A stretch of 19,709 bases of DNA from an uncultured Bacteroidales bacterium (GTDB lineage Bacteria > Bacteroidota > Bacteroidia > Bacteroidales > Paludibacteraceae), in contig CALAUY010000053.1 of assembly GCA_937892015.1 (NCBI GenBank), positions 1 through 19,709 on the forward strand, read 5' to 3'. Made by a program: the position numbers and the translations under genes. The notes under the pieces were generated by a model that was given only the letters and a program-made list of their open reading frames with translations, was not told the origin of the DNA and searched no databases. Shown here one piece after another: positions 1 to 7,140 of this stretch (positions are counted from its first letter, which is position 1; the number at the start of each line of letters is the position of its first letter).

Positions 1-5
1 ATCCC

Positions 6-26
6 CCTCCCCTACCTTAGGGGAGG
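6..26. repeat. Short GC-rich palindrome at the window edge
   Basis: An 8-bp perfect inverted repeat (CCTCCCCT / AGGGGAGG) surrounds a 5-nt loop. No T-run follows on the plus strand, so it is not a canonical terminator for a plus-strand gene to the left. Similar C-rich/G-rich palindromes occur as dispersed intergenic repeats in Bacteroidetes genomes; whether this is one cannot be decided from a single copy cut near the window edge. Confidence 0.5.
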
Positions 27-93
27 AGTAAAGCAACAAAGAATAAAGCAATATAAGGTAAATCGTTTATTAACAATTAAAAGCAAAGAAGAA
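27..93 (+). promoter_or_regulatory. Upstream region of gdhA, promoter not resolved
   Basis: This AT-rich leader holds an 8-bp direct repeat TAAAGCAA (29-36 and 44-51, 15 bp apart). I do not find a convincing TTTG / TAnnTTTG pair or a sigma-54 site here, so the gdhA promoter is either degenerate or uses other elements. The A-rich stretch just before the ATG is typical of Bacteroidetes leaders that lack a Shine-Dalgarno sequence. Confidence 0.3.
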
Positions 94-1449
94 ATGGTAC
101 AAAGTGTAGCAAATTACGTCGAGGACTTTATGTCGGCGTTGGAGAGTAAGAATCCGGGTGAGCATGAGTTTCATCAGGCAGTTCGTGAGGTATTGGAGAG
201 CGTTGCTCCGTATTTGTTAGAGTCGCCTCACTTGATGAAGGCGAAGATTATGGAGCGGATGGTGGAGCCGGAGCGTGTGATTATGTTCCGCGTGCCGTGG
301 TTGGACGACAAGGGCGAGGTTCAGGTCAATCGTGGTTTTCGTGTTCAGATGAACTCGGCGATAGGTCCGTACAAAGGTGGCTTGCGTTTTCATGCAAGCG
401 TTAACCTGTCCATCATGAAGTTCTTGGCCTTTGAGCAGACGTTTAAGAACGCGTTGACGACGTTGCCGATGGGAGGAGCCAAAGGAGGTTCGGACTTCAA
501 TCCTCGTGGCAAATCGGATGGTGAAGTGATGCGTTTCTGTCAGTCGTTTATGACTGAGCTTCAGCGCCATATAGGTCAGGACACGGACGTACCGGCCGGC
601 GATATCGGTGTAGGAGGGCGTGAGATAGGTTACTTGTTTGGTCAGTACAAACGTATCCGTGATGAGTGGACAGGTACGTTGACGGGCAAGTCGTTGTACT
701 GGGGCGGCAGTTTGATGCGTCCGGAGGCCACGGGCTATGGAGCGTGCTATTTTGCTGAGGCGATGTTAGCTACTCGTGGCGAGAAATTCTATGGTAAGAC
801 GGTCTGTATCTCGGGTTCGGGCAATGTGGCGCAGTATGCCGCCCAGAAAGCGATGCGGTTAGGAGCCAAAGTGGTGACACTGTCTGATTCTGACGGGTTT
901 GTGTATGATGCGGATGGTTTGACGGAAGAGAAGTTGGAATATGTCTTCTTCTTGAAGAACGTACTGCGTGGTCGTATCCGCGAGTATGCGGAGAAGTATC
1001 CATCGGCACAGTATTTCCCGCACGAGCGGCCATGGCGAATAGCGTGTGATATAGCTATGCCTTGCGCTACGCAGAACGAGATAGAGGCGATAGATGCTCA
1101 GCATCTGTTGGATGGTGGTTGCCAATGCGTATGCGAAGGGGCAAATATGCCGACGACGCCCGAGGCCATCTCGCTGTTCTATAAAGCACGTATCTTGTAT
1201 AGTCCGGGCAAAGCGAGCAATGCGGGGGGTGTGGCCACCTCGGGGTTGGAGATGACGCAGAACTCAATCCGGCAGAGTTGGACGGCAGAGGAAGTAGATG
1301 CTCATCTGCGTCGGATCATGGCAGATATTCACGCAGCGTGCATCAAGTACGGCACGGAAGGTGACGGCTACATCAACTACGTTCGCGGAGCAAATATCGC
1401 GGGCTTCATCAAGGTGGCCAATGCGATGCTGGAGCAGGGCATCTGCTGA
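94..1449 (+). CDS. gdhA: NADP-type glutamate dehydrogenase
   Basis: This cytoplasmic hexameric enzyme interconverts 2-oxoglutarate plus ammonium and glutamate, the main ammonium-assimilation step in many Bacteroidales. The 451-residue length fits the bacterial ~450-residue family. Visible signatures are the substrate region GPYKGGLRFH (91-100), the catalytic lysine K130 in PMGGAKGG, DVPAGDIGVGGREIG (165-179), and the nucleotide-binding loop SGSGNVA (240-246). The run SDSDG (264-268) after the second beta-strand of the Rossmann fold lacks an early acidic residue, which fits NADP preference, but I infer this from position only. The ATG start gives a family-like N-terminus. A lipoprotein gene follows 30 nt downstream on the same strand and may be co-transcribed. 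Confidence 0.97.
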   Translation: MVQSVANYVEDFMSALESKNPGEHEFHQAVREVLESVAPYLLESPHLMKAKIMERMVEPERVIMFRVPWLDDKGEVQVNRGFRVQMNSAIGPYKGGLRFHASVNLSIMKFLAFEQTFKNALTTLPMGGAKGGSDFNPRGKSDGEVMRFCQSFMTELQRHIGQDTDVPAGDIGVGGREIGYLFGQYKRIRDEWTGTLTGKSLYWGGSLMRPEATGYGACYFAEAMLATRGEKFYGKTVCISGSGNVAQYAAQKAMRLGAKVVTLSDSDGFVYDADGLTEEKLEYVFFLKNVLRGRIREYAEKYPSAQYFPHERPWRIACDIAMPCATQNEIEAIDAQHLLDGGCQCVCEGANMPTTPEAISLFYKARILYSPGKASNAGGVATSGLEMTQNSIRQSWTAEEVDAHLRRIMADIHAACIKYGTEGDGYINYVRGANIAGFIKVANAMLEQGIC

Positions 1450-1479
1450 TGTACAACATTGACTGAAAAACAGACAGAT

Positions 1480-2079
1480 ATGAAAAAGAAGTTTTTGTTA
1501 GCCGGCGCGATAGTGCTGGCAGTGTTGAGCGGTTGCACAGTTTTACAGCAGGCAATTGCGATGAAAGACTGCAAATATGCCTATAGCAGCATGTCAGACA
1601 TCACGTTTATGGACATGAAAACGAGTGAGTTAGCCACGTTCACGGGTGCGGCGAAGTTGGCGATGGGTTTGTTGGGCAACTCGCCCGCTCCATTGGGTTT
1701 CACGGTACACTTGAACGTCACGAACCCGAATCAGACGACCGCAGCGATGGAGAGTCTGTACTACAAAGTGAGTCTTGACAGTGTAGAAGTGGCCGATGGA
1801 GCGAGTACGGAACCGTTCTCGGTGGCCGGTGGCAGTCAGGCTGACCTGCCCTTGAAGATCAATGTCGATGTGAAGAATCTGCTTCAGTCGGACAAACGTG
1901 CGACCATCACGAAAGTGGTGCGTAATCTGGTGGGAGTGTCGGACGAGCCGACAATGGTGAATGTGCAGCTGAAGCCAACCATTCGCATGGGCAATGCGCA
2001 GCTGACATCGCCTGTATATATCCCCATTTCATTCGAGTACAGTGGCAAAAAAAGCAACAATGTGACAGCCATGAACTGA
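1480..2079 (+). CDS. LEA2/WHy-domain-like lipoprotein
   Basis: This predicted 199-residue exported lipoprotein has a basic N-terminus, a hydrophobic stretch and lipobox L-S-G-C with the lipidated cysteine at residue 19. A TTG 21 nt upstream (1459) is in frame, but the ATG at 1480 starts directly with MKKKFLL and is preferred. The mature part has the pattern of LEA type 2 / WHy domains: hydrophobic strands around LGFTVHLNVTNPN and a following YYKVSLDSV segment, as in archaeal and bacterial LEA14-like proteins. Substrate or partner is unknown. It lies between gdhA and groES, and its stop codon overlaps the inverted repeat upstream of the groES promoter. Domain assignment is from pattern memory and is moderately sure. 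Confidence 0.8.
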   Translation: MKKKFLLAGAIVLAVLSGCTVLQQAIAMKDCKYAYSSMSDITFMDMKTSELATFTGAAKLAMGLLGNSPAPLGFTVHLNVTNPNQTTAAMESLYYKVSLDSVEVADGASTEPFSVAGGSQADLPLKINVDVKNLLQSDKRATITKVVRNLVGVSDEPTMVNVQLKPTIRMGNAQLTSPVYIPISFEYSGKKSNNVTAMN

Positions 2080-2098
2080 CAAAATGGCAGATTTGTCA
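2077..2098 (+). promoter_or_regulatory. Perfect inverted repeat upstream of the groES promoter
   Basis: TGACAAA (2077-2083) and TTTGTCA (2092-2098) form a perfect 7-bp dyad around an 8-nt spacer that itself holds TGGCA. It can also be read as three TGNCA pentamers beginning at 2077, 2085 and 2094. Its centre lies about 50 bp upstream of the inferred sigma-54 start site. It is a candidate binding site for an activator or repressor of groESL. It does not match the HrcA-binding CIRCE element (TTAGCACTC-N9-GAGTGCTAA). The first TGA is also the stop codon of the lipoprotein gene. Confidence 0.6.
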
Positions 2099-2112
2099 TA
2101 CTGAAATCGATT

Positions 2113-2128
2113 TGGCACGGAGATTGCA
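2113..2128 (+). promoter_or_regulatory. Sigma-54 (RpoN) promoter of groESL
   Basis: TGGCACG-GAGA-TTGCA matches the -24/-12 consensus TGGCACG-N4-TTGCW at every defined position, with the invariant GG (2114-2115) and GC (2126-2127) separated by the required 10 nt. Transcription would begin near 2138-2140, leaving a 5' leader of about 27 nt before the groES ATG. RpoN promoters need an AAA+ enhancer-binding activator, for which the dyad at 2077-2098 is a candidate site, although such sites usually lie farther upstream. Confidence 0.75.
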
Positions 2129-2165
2129 ATGTGGTTTTCAAAATGACAAACAAAAATTTGAACAT

Positions 2166-2441
2166 ATGCAAAACATCAAGCCATTGGCAGATCGCGTTTT
2201 AGTAAAACCGGCTGCCGCAGAAGAGAAAACCGTTGGTGGAATTATTATCCCTGACAGTGCAAAAGAGAAGCCGTTGCGCGGTTCTATTATAGCCGTGGGC
2301 AAAGGCACAAAAGACGAAGAGATGGTGCTGAAGGCCGGTGACCAAGTACTGTACGGCAAGTATGCCGGGACAGAACTGGAGTTGGAAGGCGAGAAGTACC
2401 TGATAATGCGTCAGAGCGATGTGCTGGCAATAGTCGGATAA
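2166..2441 (+). CDS. groES: Co-chaperonin GroES
   Basis: GroES is the heptameric lid of the GroEL chaperonin and acts in the cytoplasm. The 91-residue product has the standard start (NIKPLADRVLVKP), a mobile loop at about 17-33 containing the GroEL-binding hydrophobic triplet in GGIIIPDS, and the end of the fold at QSDVLAIVG. An upstream in-frame ATG at 2112 would add 18 residues of low-quality sequence and would place the sigma-54 promoter inside the gene, so the ATG at 2166 is chosen. groEL follows 38 nt downstream. The operon's likely control by RpoN is described in the promoter entry. Confidence 0.97.
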   Translation: MQNIKPLADRVLVKPAAAEEKTVGGIIIPDSAKEKPLRGSIIAVGKGTKDEEMVLKAGDQVLYGKYAGTELELEGEKYLIMRQSDVLAIVG

Positions 2442-2479
2442 CAGACAATGGATTACCAATGAAATAACTATTCAGAATT

Positions 2480-4111
2480 ATGGCAAAAGAAATTACATTC
2501 AATATTGAGGCTCGTGAAAACCTCAAGCAAGGCGTTGACAAACTGGCCAATGCAGTGAAAGTGACGTTGGGTCCGAAGGGACGTAATGTGATAGTCGAGA
2601 AGAAGTACGGTGCTCCGCAGATTACGAAAGACGGCGTAACCGTAGCGAAAGAAGTGGAGCTGGAAGATGCTTCGGAAAACCTGGGTGCCCAGTTAGTAAA
2701 AGAAGTAGCGAGCAAGACCGGCGACCAAGCCGGTGACGGAACGACGACAGCGACCGTGCTGGCGCAATCGATTATCGGTGTCGGGCTGAAGAACGTGACC
2801 GCAGGTGCCAATCCGATGGACCTGAAGCGCGGTATCGACAAAGCCGTAGCTGCTGTTGTGGCCGATATTAAGAATCAGGCCGAAGTAGTAGGTGACGATT
2901 ACGACAAGATTGAGCAGGTGGCGACAGTGTCGGCGAACAACGATGCCACCATCGGCAAACTCATTGCTGACGCGATGAAGAAAGTGACAAAAAATGGCGT
3001 AATCACCATTGAGGAAGCCAAGGGAACGGACACTACGATAGAGGTAGTGGAAGGAATGCAGTTCGACCGCGGCTACATCTCGCCGTATTTTGTGACGAAC
3101 ACGGAAACGATGGAGGTGGAGATGGACAAACCGTACATCCTCATTCATGACAAGAAAATCAGCAACCTGAAGGAGTTGTTGCCCGTATTGGAGCCTGCCG
3201 TTCAGAGCGGTCGTCCGTTGCTTATCATCGCCGAGGATGTCGATTCAGAGGCTCTGACCACGTTGGTTGTCAATCGTCTGCGTGCACAGTTGAAGATATG
3301 TGCGGTGAAAGCTCCGGGATTTGGTGACCGCAGGAAAGAGATGCTGGAAGACATCGCTATTCTGACCGGCGGTACAGTCATCAGCGAAGAGCGCGGCATC
3401 AAGCTGGAGCAGGCAACGATTGACATGCTCGGCAGTGCAGAGAAAGTGACGGTGAACAAAGATAACACCATCATTGTCAATGGTGCCGGCGATAAAGAAG
3501 CCATTGAGCAGCGCGCAGCCCAGATCAAGGCGCAGATTGGTGCGACGAAGAGTCAGTACGACAAAGAGAAGCTTCAGGAGCGTCTGGCTAAGTTGTCCGG
3601 CGGAGTAGCAGTGCTGTATGTAGGTGCCGCATCCGAAGTGGAGATGAAGGAGAAGAAAGACCGTGTGGATGATGCGTTGAGTGCAACGCGCGCGGCCATA
3701 GAAGAAGGAATCGTTCCGGGTGGCGGAGTGGCATATATCCGTGCACAGGACGCGTTGAAAGACGTGCAAGTGGAGAATGAGGACGAGAAGACGGGTGTTG
3801 AGATTATCCGTCGCGCAATAGAAGAGCCTCTTCGCCAGATTGTTTTCAATGCGGGCAAAGAAGGTGCTGTTGTCGTGCAGAAAGTGCGTGAAGGCAAAGG
3901 CGATTACGGGTATAATGCTCGCAAAGACGAGTACGAGAATCTGCTGGCAGCCGGTGTTGTTGACCCTGCAAAAGTGGCTCGTGTGGCCTTGGAGAATGCA
4001 GCATCCATCGCAGGTATGTTCCTCACGACCGAGTGCGTCATCACGGAGAAAAAAGAGGACAATCCCGTGCCGGCAATGCCTGCCGGCGGAATGGGCGGCG
4101 GAATGATGTAA
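2480..4111 (+). CDS. groEL: Chaperonin GroEL (60 kDa)
   Basis: GroEL is the tetradecameric ATP-dependent folding chamber that works with GroES. The 543-residue product is full length. The sequence shows the ATP-binding GDGTTTATVLAQ segment near residues 85-97, the equatorial KNVTAGANPMDLKRG helix near 105-120, the GGGVAYIRA nucleotide-binding stretch near residues 413-421 and the characteristic glycine/methionine-rich tail GGMGGGMM. It follows groES in an apparent two-gene operon. No terminator is evident between its stop and the next gene, and that gap contains a second sigma-54-like promoter. Confidence 0.98.
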   Translation: MAKEITFNIEARENLKQGVDKLANAVKVTLGPKGRNVIVEKKYGAPQITKDGVTVAKEVELEDASENLGAQLVKEVASKTGDQAGDGTTTATVLAQSIIGVGLKNVTAGANPMDLKRGIDKAVAAVVADIKNQAEVVGDDYDKIEQVATVSANNDATIGKLIADAMKKVTKNGVITIEEAKGTDTTIEVVEGMQFDRGYISPYFVTNTETMEVEMDKPYILIHDKKISNLKELLPVLEPAVQSGRPLLIIAEDVDSEALTTLVVNRLRAQLKICAVKAPGFGDRRKEMLEDIAILTGGTVISEERGIKLEQATIDMLGSAEKVTVNKDNTIIVNGAGDKEAIEQRAAQIKAQIGATKSQYDKEKLQERLAKLSGGVAVLYVGAASEVEMKEKKDRVDDALSATRAAIEEGIVPGGGVAYIRAQDALKDVQVENEDEKTGVEIIRRAIEEPLRQIVFNAGKEGAVVVQKVREGKGDYGYNARKDEYENLLAAGVVDPAKVARVALENAASIAGMFLTTECVITEKKEDNPVPAMPAGGMGGGMM

Positions 4112-4130
4112 ATCGTTTCGTGGATTAGTT

Positions 4131-4146
4131 TGGCACAGTTCTTGTT
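4131..4146 (+). promoter_or_regulatory. Second sigma-54-like promoter, before the barrel gene
   Basis: TGGCAC-AGTTC-TTGTT has the -24 GG at 4132-4133 and, after exactly 10 nt, GT in place of the -12 GC at 4144-4145. It therefore matches a good -24 half and a weaker -12 half. The start site would fall near 4156, giving a leader of about 24 nt before the ATG at 4180, an arrangement nearly identical to that at groES. No obvious dyad like the one before groES is present nearby. Read-through from groEL is an alternative source of transcription. Confidence 0.5.
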
Positions 4147-4179
4147 TGACTAAAATTGTGATTAAAAAAAAACATTTTT

Positions 4180-7086
4180 ATGCTAAAAAAGAACATGCTA
4201 ACGGTAATGTTTGGACTGTTGTTGGCGTTCGCGCCGATAGCAGCCCAAACTCGTACAATACAAGGCCGTGTGGTTAATCAGGCGAACGGCGAGTTGCTGG
4301 AGATGGCAACCATTCGGCTGTTCACCTACTCTACTGATGGTAAGGATTCGACCTTAGTGCAAGGCATGCAGACGGACGTTAACGGCGCATTTTTCCTGAA
4401 AGTCAAAGACGGAAAATATTCGCTGATTGTGTCGAATGTGGGCTATTTCCCGAAGAAATTGCCGGTGAATGTAGCCGGCAAAGATGTGAACCTGAAGAGC
4501 ATTTCGCTGAAGGAAGATGTTCAGGCGTTGGGCGAAGTGCAGGTTCGTGGAACGGCAGCGGAGATGACTGTTCGCGGCGACACACTGGAGTACAACACGT
4601 CGGCGTATAAAGTGAATGAGAACGCGATGGTGGAAGACCTGCTGAAGAAGATGTCCGGCGTTCAAGTGGATGCAGATGGCAAAGTGACCATCAATGGCGA
4701 GGAGGTGAAAGGTGTACGCATTGACGGGAAGAAATTTTTCGGCGATGATGTGCAGATGGCCACAAAAAATATACCTGCCGACATGGTGGACAAAGTGCAG
4801 GTGATAGACGAAAAATCCGACATGGCGAAGTTGACCGGTATCGAGGACGACGACACGGAACGTATTATCAACCTGACACTTAAAGCGAATAAGAAGAAAG
4901 GACTTTTCGGCAATTTCAGCGGAGCATTAGGAGCGGATGCGCTTGGCGATGACCAAACAAAATTGTTCCATTATAATTATCAAGGAACAGCGGCAGAGAA
5001 GACGCAGCAGTTTTTCAACGAAGATTTTCGCTACAATGCCAATGCGTTCATGAACCTGATGCTTGGCGAGAGTCAGACGACGATTATTGCCGGTGCTAAC
5101 AATACGAACGAGATGCGTACCGGCAGAGGAAGAGGCTTCCGGATGGGCAGCAATTCGGGTATCACATGGACGGAAAACCTCGGCGTGAACACGAATATTG
5201 TGATGTCTCCGACCTGGACTTTTGGTGGCGATGCATCGCTCAACCACAGCCGGAACTACACGTTGACCGACTCCGAGAAAGAGCAGTACACAGAGGGGAT
5301 GACGTACAACAATTCGGACTCGACGAACAAAACAGGTCGTTCGTGGGATGCAACGATGCGTTTGGAGTTTGAGTGGCAGCCGGACTCGATGAACACGGTG
5401 CTGATTAAGCCGAACATGACCTATACGAACTCGTGGAGCGACCAAATTAATGACTTCATGTACCTGGCATTAGACTCGCAAGTGACGGATGTGTACGACA
5501 CGTTGTCGTTCGGTAATCAGAAGAACGAGAGTCTGTCGCAAGAAATCAACGCGAACGTTCAAGTCATTTATAATCACAAGTTTGCGAGCAAGAAGGGGCG
5601 TAGTGTTTCGATAGATGCGCGCGGCGGTTTAACCAATACAGATGCAGGGTCGTACAATATTGCATCGGGCAGTATTGACCCCATCAATCAACATCAGACG
5701 AAGTTGTCGAACTCGTATCAGTACAGCGCGAAGTTCACGTATATCGAGCCGATTTATGGCGTCAATCATTATTTGGAGTCGAGTTTGTATTTCGGGCAGA
5801 CTTATCGGACGAGTGACAAGCGTCAGTATAATTATGATTCGGCATTGGGAGACTATTCGACGGTGCTGGATACAACCTACTCCAACACCTTCAGAAACAA
5901 TTTCTTTAACGAATATTTGGAGCTGAATTATCGATTCTTGAAGGACAAGTATGACCTGACTGTGGGCGTTCGTGCCAATCCGTCGCAGACATATAGCATG
6001 ACCAATTATGCGAACGGCGACACAATCGAGATTAATAATTCGGTTTGGAATGTGGCACCACGCATGACTTTCAAGTACAAGTTCGGGAAGAAGGAGTTTG
6101 CTCGGATTATTTATCGCGGATATTCGCAGCAGCCCTCTGTGAGCCAGATGGAGCCGGTTAGGGACAACTCGGATGCGATGTCGGAAACGGTTGGTAATCT
6201 GGGGCTTAACCCTGCATTCAAGAACCTGTTCCGTGCGATGTATTCGCGATATAATCAGGATCGTCTGTCGTCGATTGCCGCAGGTGTTCGCGCCAATTTC
6301 ACGAAAGATGCGTTAGTGTACAACACCATATACGACAACACGGGAAAGGCGTATCGTCAGACGGTCAATGCGAGCGGGACGCCGTATGATATCAGCGCAG
6401 ATTTGATGTACAATACGCCCATTGTGAAGAATAGGTTGCATTTCTTCACACGAACGGAAGTGGGATATAATCAGCGTCTGGCGTATGTCAGCCACACGAA
6501 CGGTTCGGTGGATACAGACAACATGCCACTGGGAGAAGAGTCGAAAACGGGTAACTGGAAAGTGAACGAGAACCTGAGTCTGCGTTTGTCGCATGATATC
6601 GTGGATTTCGGTGTCCGCGGCGATGTGACGTATTCGCGCACGAATAACAGTCAGACAACAAACATCACCAACACCGTCAATTGGGGGGTGACGGCTGATT
6701 TTACGTTCCATCTGCCGTACAACTGGTCGATTTCGACGGATATAGGCTATAACGACAAATGGGGATACAATCTGAGCGGTTCGTTGTCGGAAATCATGTG
6801 GAACGCGACGATTGAAAAGACGTGGACCAATGCCACGTTGTCGCTGAACATGAAGGATATCCTCAATCAGAAGAAGAACGTAGTGGAAACGATTGGCGAG
6901 AACTACGTACAGTATCAGCGCTTTAACACGTTGCCGACATATTTCACCCTATCGTTCACGTACAAGCTGAACAAAATGGGCGGATTGAAAGCGAAAGGTA
7001 AAGGTGCATTCATGCAGGAGATGATTGAGAGCGGTGGTAAACCTAAACCGGGAAGTGGTCCGATGGGTCCACCTCCCGGCATGTAG
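4180..7086 (+). CDS. Outer-membrane beta-barrel protein, TonB-receptor-like
   Basis: This is a predicted outer-membrane protein of 968 residues. It has a signal peptide (to about A22) followed by a carboxypeptidase-regulatory-like beta-sandwich (about 25-115), then a plug-like domain (about 130-235, including DLLKKMSGVQVDADG and DGKKFFGDDVQMATKNIP), and a large barrel with many aromatic alternating strands. This order is typical of the Bacteroidetes OMP_b-brl family, related to TonB-dependent receptors. The ligand is unknown: no SusD partner, TonB/ExbB or substrate enzyme is adjacent, which argues against a standard polysaccharide-utilisation pair. The end is a Gly/Pro/Met-rich tail (GPMGPPPGM) after the last strand, unlike the aromatic terminus of many barrels. 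It lies 68 nt after groEL behind its own sigma-54-like promoter. Confidence 0.88.
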   Translation: MLKKNMLTVMFGLLLAFAPIAAQTRTIQGRVVNQANGELLEMATIRLFTYSTDGKDSTLVQGMQTDVNGAFFLKVKDGKYSLIVSNVGYFPKKLPVNVAGKDVNLKSISLKEDVQALGEVQVRGTAAEMTVRGDTLEYNTSAYKVNENAMVEDLLKKMSGVQVDADGKVTINGEEVKGVRIDGKKFFGDDVQMATKNIPADMVDKVQVIDEKSDMAKLTGIEDDDTERIINLTLKANKKKGLFGNFSGALGADALGDDQTKLFHYNYQGTAAEKTQQFFNEDFRYNANAFMNLMLGESQTTIIAGANNTNEMRTGRGRGFRMGSNSGITWTENLGVNTNIVMSPTWTFGGDASLNHSRNYTLTDSEKEQYTEGMTYNNSDSTNKTGRSWDATMRLEFEWQPDSMNTVLIKPNMTYTNSWSDQINDFMYLALDSQVTDVYDTLSFGNQKNESLSQEINANVQVIYNHKFASKKGRSVSIDARGGLTNTDAGSYNIASGSIDPINQHQTKLSNSYQYSAKFTYIEPIYGVNHYLESSLYFGQTYRTSDKRQYNYDSALGDYSTVLDTTYSNTFRNNFFNEYLELNYRFLKDKYDLTVGVRANPSQTYSMTNYANGDTIEINNSVWNVAPRMTFKYKFGKKEFARIIYRGYSQQPSVSQMEPVRDNSDAMSETVGNLGLNPAFKNLFRAMYSRYNQDRLSSIAAGVRANFTKDALVYNTIYDNTGKAYRQTVNASGTPYDISADLMYNTPIVKNRLHFFTRTEVGYNQRLAYVSHTNGSVDTDNMPLGEESKTGNWKVNENLSLRLSHDIVDFGVRGDVTYSRTNNSQTTNITNTVNWGVTADFTFHLPYNWSISTDIGYNDKWGYNLSGSLSEIMWNATIEKTWTNATLSLNMKDILNQKKNVVETIGENYVQYQRFNTLPTYFTLSFTYKLNKMGGLKAKGKGAFMQEMIESGGKPKPGSGPMGPPPGM

Positions 7087-7094
7087 GAATGTTT

Positions 7095-7134
7095 GCGCTA
7101 TGCAGTTGTTAAGTCAATGCGTGGCGCTTTTTTT
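7095..7134 (+). terminator. Intrinsic terminator of the outer-membrane protein gene
   Basis: GCGCTATGCA (7095-7104) pairs with TGCGTGGCGC (7118-7127) through ten pairs, two of them G-T wobbles, across a 13-nt loop. A run of seven T follows at 7128-7134. It lies 9 nt after the stop codon of the barrel gene and ends 7 nt before the convergent flavodiiron gene. On the minus strand no T-run follows the hairpin, so it is directional. Confidence 0.88.
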
Positions 7135-7140
7135 ATTGCA

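Noticed and set aside
2112..2165. N-terminal extension of groES starting at ATG 2112
   Set aside because: Would add 18 residues not seen in GroES proteins and would place the sigma-54 promoter within the coding sequence.
4069..4087. GCCGGC-N7-GCCGGC repeat near the end of groEL as a regulator site or terminator
   Set aside because: It lies inside the conserved Pro-Ala-Gly-Gly-Met tail codons, and no T-run follows; more likely a by-product of codon use.
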